Assembly (NCBI GenBank): GCA_025267735.1
Contig: CM046307.1
Location: forward strand, 60,321,395-60,385,394
Length of the DNA stretch: 64,000 nt
Origin: Mactra quadrangularis
Taxonomy: Eukaryota > Mollusca > Bivalvia > Venerida > Mactridae
Reading direction: 5' to 3'
Under the pieces are notes generated by a model. The model had not been told where the DNA came from. It ran no database searches and worked only from the letters and a program-made list of their open reading frames with translations. A program made the position numbers and the translations under genes. Shown in pieces: positions 60,080 through 64,000 of the stretch (positions are counted from its first letter, which is position 1; each line of letters opens with the position of its first letter).

Positions 60080-62580
60080 TGCTGAGTAAAGAGTATGAAA
60101 ATTTATCATTCAAAGTACAAAATGTGCATGAACTACTATTAGAACTTAAATTGATTGAATTAATAAAAACAATAAAATATGACTAGATTATGAAGGGCTG
60201 AGTTTTCCCATCATAGTGTCTAAGATTTGATAATTTTGATGATAAGAGAATATACATGAATCAAGACTTCCGAAGTCTGCAATATTTGAAATTTAGAAAT
60301 TGATTACATGTATAATGCATGAATTAATATACAAAATGTTAACAGCACCACACCTGTTGAAAAAAAAGATCTGCATTTTCAAGGTTACGTGTACCAAAAA
60401 CCATTGTACCATTGATTGTATTCAGGAATTTATCAGATAAACAACAAGTATATGTATTTGGATTCACTGTAATGGCTATCCCCACAGTGTGGTATCGTTT
60501 AAAAATCTTTGATACAAGATATCGCTTCAAAAGTCATCGTATTTTGGTTGACTGTTTCCTGTATTTGCTAAAACATCTACATCATGTCGGTTATATACAG
60601 TTCATATCAATATACTTCTAACATATTTTGTTTACCATGAATGTTGTTCACTCTACTCACATGAACTACAACATGTGGTCAAACTACCACAATGACGAGA
60701 ACCACAGAAAATGAAATTGCTTCAGGCTTGTCAAGCGCGTTCTCATGTCTACGTTCCTGACATATTGTCGTTACTTTTGTACCTTTAATCTTATGTGAAT
60801 TGTGTTATAATGATTCAACAAAAGTAATTCATGTTTGAATCCATATCGAAACACATAAAGATTGTAATAAGCCGTACAGTCTCATTACTTTCCGGACAAC
60901 CCTCTTACAGTTTAATATCTTATTTATCATGGGCATACACTGTAGTTATAATCATTCGGAACTCCTTAGCCATTCACAACGAATAATGAAAATGAATTGT
61001 TGTTGTGTTCCTAATGATGAAAAATGAATTGGAATTTGGTTTCTGTGGTAAAGTAGTCTGAACTACACAGAAATACGACATGTGAGACATTGTACTGATG
61101 AAATGATGTGATATAGCGTGTAGCAATTTTATTATCAAATGTTTTAAAAACATGAAAATGACAAGTGGTCGTGTTTCAATGTATATGTAGACAATCCATG
61201 ACCGTTTTCTATGATTAAGACTTCTGAATATTGTTTTGTAGCTAATGAGTAAATTATCATACAAATTGTTAGATAATATTGACTTTACACGTCCATGTAT
61301 GAACAATTATAGAACTACTTGCCAGGGAGTTAATCGCCGGACCTTATAATCTGGTTGTATTCCTACTTCGTCTGATTTTCGAGGTATATCTTCGTAGATA
61401 ATCGCCGAGGTTGTTCCCAATGGTATTTTGTAGCAGCGTAAAGCCTTTTCCTGTTCATATATTTATGTAATATATCTTCCAGGAAATATTTGTAATTCTT
61501 TTTCCTAAAGTTTTTGACAGATTTTATAGGATTGGTTATGCATGTTACTTAAACTTTAAGTAACTTTTTTATTTTGACATAGCGTCCGTTGTGGTGTACA
61601 TGTTCCTTGGAGAGATGCCGTGCCATAATATTATAATAATAGCAACTATGTTTTTTGTTTGAACACTAGAAAATAAATAAAAATATCACACAATTGTCTA
61701 TATATGTATTTGTCATCATTATGATAAATTACAACATGAAATATGATGCTAAAATTTATTTCTCGATAATATAGAGTAACATGAAAGTAAGCCAGTTTAA
61801 TAAAAGATGTGTGTTCAGCGAGGGGTAGAAACGGTTTAGATCCCTGAAAAATATACAAAACAATAAGTTTTAGTATAGCTAGTAAAAATTGACTAGAGAA
61901 AAAATACAAATTAAATATCACTAAGAAAAATTTTCAGTTAAGTTCCGATCTAAAGACTGTCTTGGTTATTGCAAAATCATACTATATTCGACGAAATGTT
62001 CCTATTTGTGAAGAAATATGTTTCTATTATATGACGATTCCACTTTAAGAACACCAGTTTTGATGGTTTATTGTGGAAATTTACGGTACATGCTTATAGG
62101 AACTGCACAACTAAGAAAATAACTATTGTTAAACTTGTCAACATAGTGTCATTTCTGTCAGGGAGCATAATTTCCTTAGGTAGGGCCTACATAGGTTTTG
62201 GCAATAAAAGTACGAACTTATTTATTGCATTGCATTTATGTAACTGTCAGTACAAAATTATAACTAATAAAAACTCATTGTGGTTGTAAGTTCAAAACTT
62301 CTCGACCAATTATTTCCAAACACTTTTCGCCTCCTTCTTGGAGGGATCATGAATATTATATTGTGTAAGTTCCCTAATGAGACTAGTGATCGTGGTCATA
62401 ATGTGCACTAAACTTACTTGAGCTATAGAATGTTTGTATTAAACATTTAATCCCTTCCACTCAATCCTAAACCACTTGTTGTAGATGTAAGCAAGTTGAT
62501 AATCAAAACAAATACAACAACTGAAATGTTTACCAAAACACGTTTTGTTTTTTTGTACGCACTATAATTATTATGACAAT

Positions 62581-62851
62581 TCATTTATTTATTGGAGTTA
62601 ACGCCGTGTCAACACAATTTAGGTCATTTTACGGCATCCAGCGCACCTAACCTGGCTTTCCTGGACCATTGTTTATAACCAGTACTCACCTACCCTTCCA
62701 CAAGGCCGGAAACTTCTCGATATTATCTAATCAATGGAGGAAAATCGACATTATTTTCAAATTTTCATGGAAGGGTATAACCTCCCCAGGTGGGATTCGA
62801 ACCCGCACCACCTCAAGCACGAGATTCCAAATCCCGGCGCGCTACCAACTT
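62581..62851 (-). repeat. tRNA-derived SINE, family C, copy 2
   Basis: About 90 percent identical to 6861-7146 by eye, with a tRNA head cut at 62851 after CGCGCTACCAACT. Confidence 0.8.
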
Positions 62852-63082
62852 ATTATGACAAATGAAATCAAAGCACTGATAACACTGAATGAACGATTTA
62901 ATGAAAATGAGGAACAGAGCCGAGGACATACAAATGTATAATAATTTTTAAAAAAGTAACATTGAACTCGTTCAAAAAGTCAGAAAATCCATGAAGAAGT
63001 GCGAACTAGTACATTTGTAAGCATGTACGTGCATATTGTTTCGTTTGATAATGTAAGGTTGTGGACACGACTATCAAAAATT

Positions 63083-63315
63083 TACGGAGCTCCTAAAGTG
63101 ACATTTTGAAATACTTTTTTTATTATCATAACTATTTCGTTTAAACGTAATATTATTTCGTTAAATCGAAATAATATTTCGAATAAACGAAATAATATTT
63201 CGTAAAAAAAACGAAATAATATTTCGTAAAAACGAAATAATATTACGTTTAATCGAAATAGTTGTGATAATAAAAAAGTACATGTATTTCAAAATGTCAC
63301 TTTAGGGGCTCCGTA
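63083..63315. mobile_element. Fold-back MITE, family I, complete copy
   Basis: 233 bp, almost one palindrome: ends TACGGAGCTCCTAAAGTGAC and the complement of GTCACTTTAGGGGCTCCGTA (inverted repeat over about 32 bp), interior of AACGAAATAATATTTCG units. Confidence 0.8.
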
Positions 63316-63893
63316 AAAATTATAGATAAATCAAAATTTTGTAAAATGCCTTTCAAGCGTCCTTATAGACAAAACGATGTTGTTGGGATAAACGAGTCAC
63401 CCATTTAAAAAGAAACAAAAAGTCATCCGAGCAAATAAAAACCAGCATTATTTAGTAAGTGTATATCTACATATGATTCAAACAATGTTTATGAATAAAC
63501 TTTATTCATTGTAGAATTACTTGTGCAACGCATAATCGTTTTTCTCGAAAATTCAATGATTTTAGAACTTTTTAGGGCACTATATTTATGAAGATATTTG
63601 TATACCAATGAAGTCAGAACGAACTTTCCGCTTAAAAATGTTTGACAAATTATTGGTTAAAGTGAAAATGGTTGATCAAATGAAACCAGTGGCTTGTTTC
63701 CAAAGCATGTCGCTAGCTAGCGTTCCGAGCCCTGGTACGCTCTATTTGATTATACTTACTTCTTTTAATGTAAAAACGGTATCAGAGTGCGAAGCCACAA
63801 GTAAAATGAGTTCATTCAATTAGTGTACATTGTATTTACACTGCAGATCGAAGAGATGGGTCATACTTCTATATCAAATACACCAATACTTAC

Positions 63894-64000
63894 TAAAGAT
63901 AATCAATTCAAAGATTCCACCGAATGCTCCACCAATTCCCCCTGCACCCCCTCCAAACCCACCACCGCCACCAAAACCACTAGACATTCCATAGCCACCG
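63894..64000 (-). CDS. Exon of a glycine-rich protein, running off the right edge
   Basis: Read on the minus strand, the last 107 bases are open and encode a Gly-rich stretch with interspersed Phe, Tyr, Ala and Ile (pattern GGYGMSSGFGGGGGF, then GGGAGGIGGAFGG), ending FELIIF before a perfect donor GTAAGT (minus 63893 to 63888). The composition suits a structural or secreted protein such as a shell-matrix or byssus-like protein, but also hnRNP-type tails; a single exon cannot decide. The frame is chosen for the absence of stops and the match to the donor. Confidence 0.5.

Larger units (their letters stand above)
59557..63893. other. Intergenic region between the VWC gene and the glycine-rich exon
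   Basis: Holds the VWC 3'UTR (AATAAA 59621), MITE H copy 3, a family J scrap (60957), SINE C copy 2 and MITE I. In 60100-60950, 61000-62570 and 63320-63890 I see no repeat copy and no convincing exon. Confidence 0.5.

Noticed and set aside
60339..60621. Overlapping open frames on both strands (about 63 and 69 codons), the minus one ending at a possible donor
   Set aside because: No ATG start on the minus frame, a stop just upstream, no family recognised and no partner exons found.
1..64000. CRISPR arrays, bacterial operons, phage or prokaryotic mobile elements
   Set aside because: The window is spliced animal DNA; the tandem arrays lack repeat-spacer structure.

Overview
The window is AT-rich, intron-rich animal DNA. 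I infer a mollusc, probably a bivalve: genes have small exons with GT-AG introns of 0.2 to 11 kb, and introns and flanks are full of tRNA-headed SINEs and short inverted-repeat (MITE-like) elements of the kinds common in bivalve genomes. The species is not determined.

Layout: (1) positions 1 to 21578, minus strand: the first 20 coding exons (715 codons, all phases consistent) of nucleoprotein TPR, the coiled-coil filament of the nuclear-pore basket; the rest lies beyond the left edge. (2) 21579 to 22678: head-to-head intergenic region, likely a shared promoter. (3) 22679 to 52204, plus strand: a complete 19-exon glucokinase regulatory protein (GCKR/MurQ-type SIS protein, 569 aa). Its 11.25 kb intron 5 holds an intronless heparan-sulfate 3-O-sulfotransferase-like gene (29877 to 30947). 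(4) 52205 to 56673: GCKR 3' flank with a 3 kb inverted-repeat-bounded element carrying a 145-bp satellite with a 643-bp higher-order period. (5) 56674 to 59556: a three-exon gene for an 87-aa secreted protein with one von Willebrand factor C domain. (6) 59557 to 63893: repeats only. (7) 63894 to 64000, minus: one exon of a glycine-rich protein leaving the window.

The genes do not form an operon or pathway: TPR acts at the nuclear pore, GCKR in hexose-phosphate control, the sulfotransferase in the Golgi, and the VWC protein is secreted. The most unusual content is in the repeats: hAT-like MITEs with exact 8-bp target duplications, Harbinger-like MITEs with TTA/TAA duplications (one nested inside another), a decayed duplicate of a TPR exon next to a MITE, a hAT transposase remnant, LINE remnants, and the higher-order satellite, which repeats a nuclear-receptor-like half-site. 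Exon limits were derived by hand from splice signals, reading phase and remembered family sequences; no search was run.
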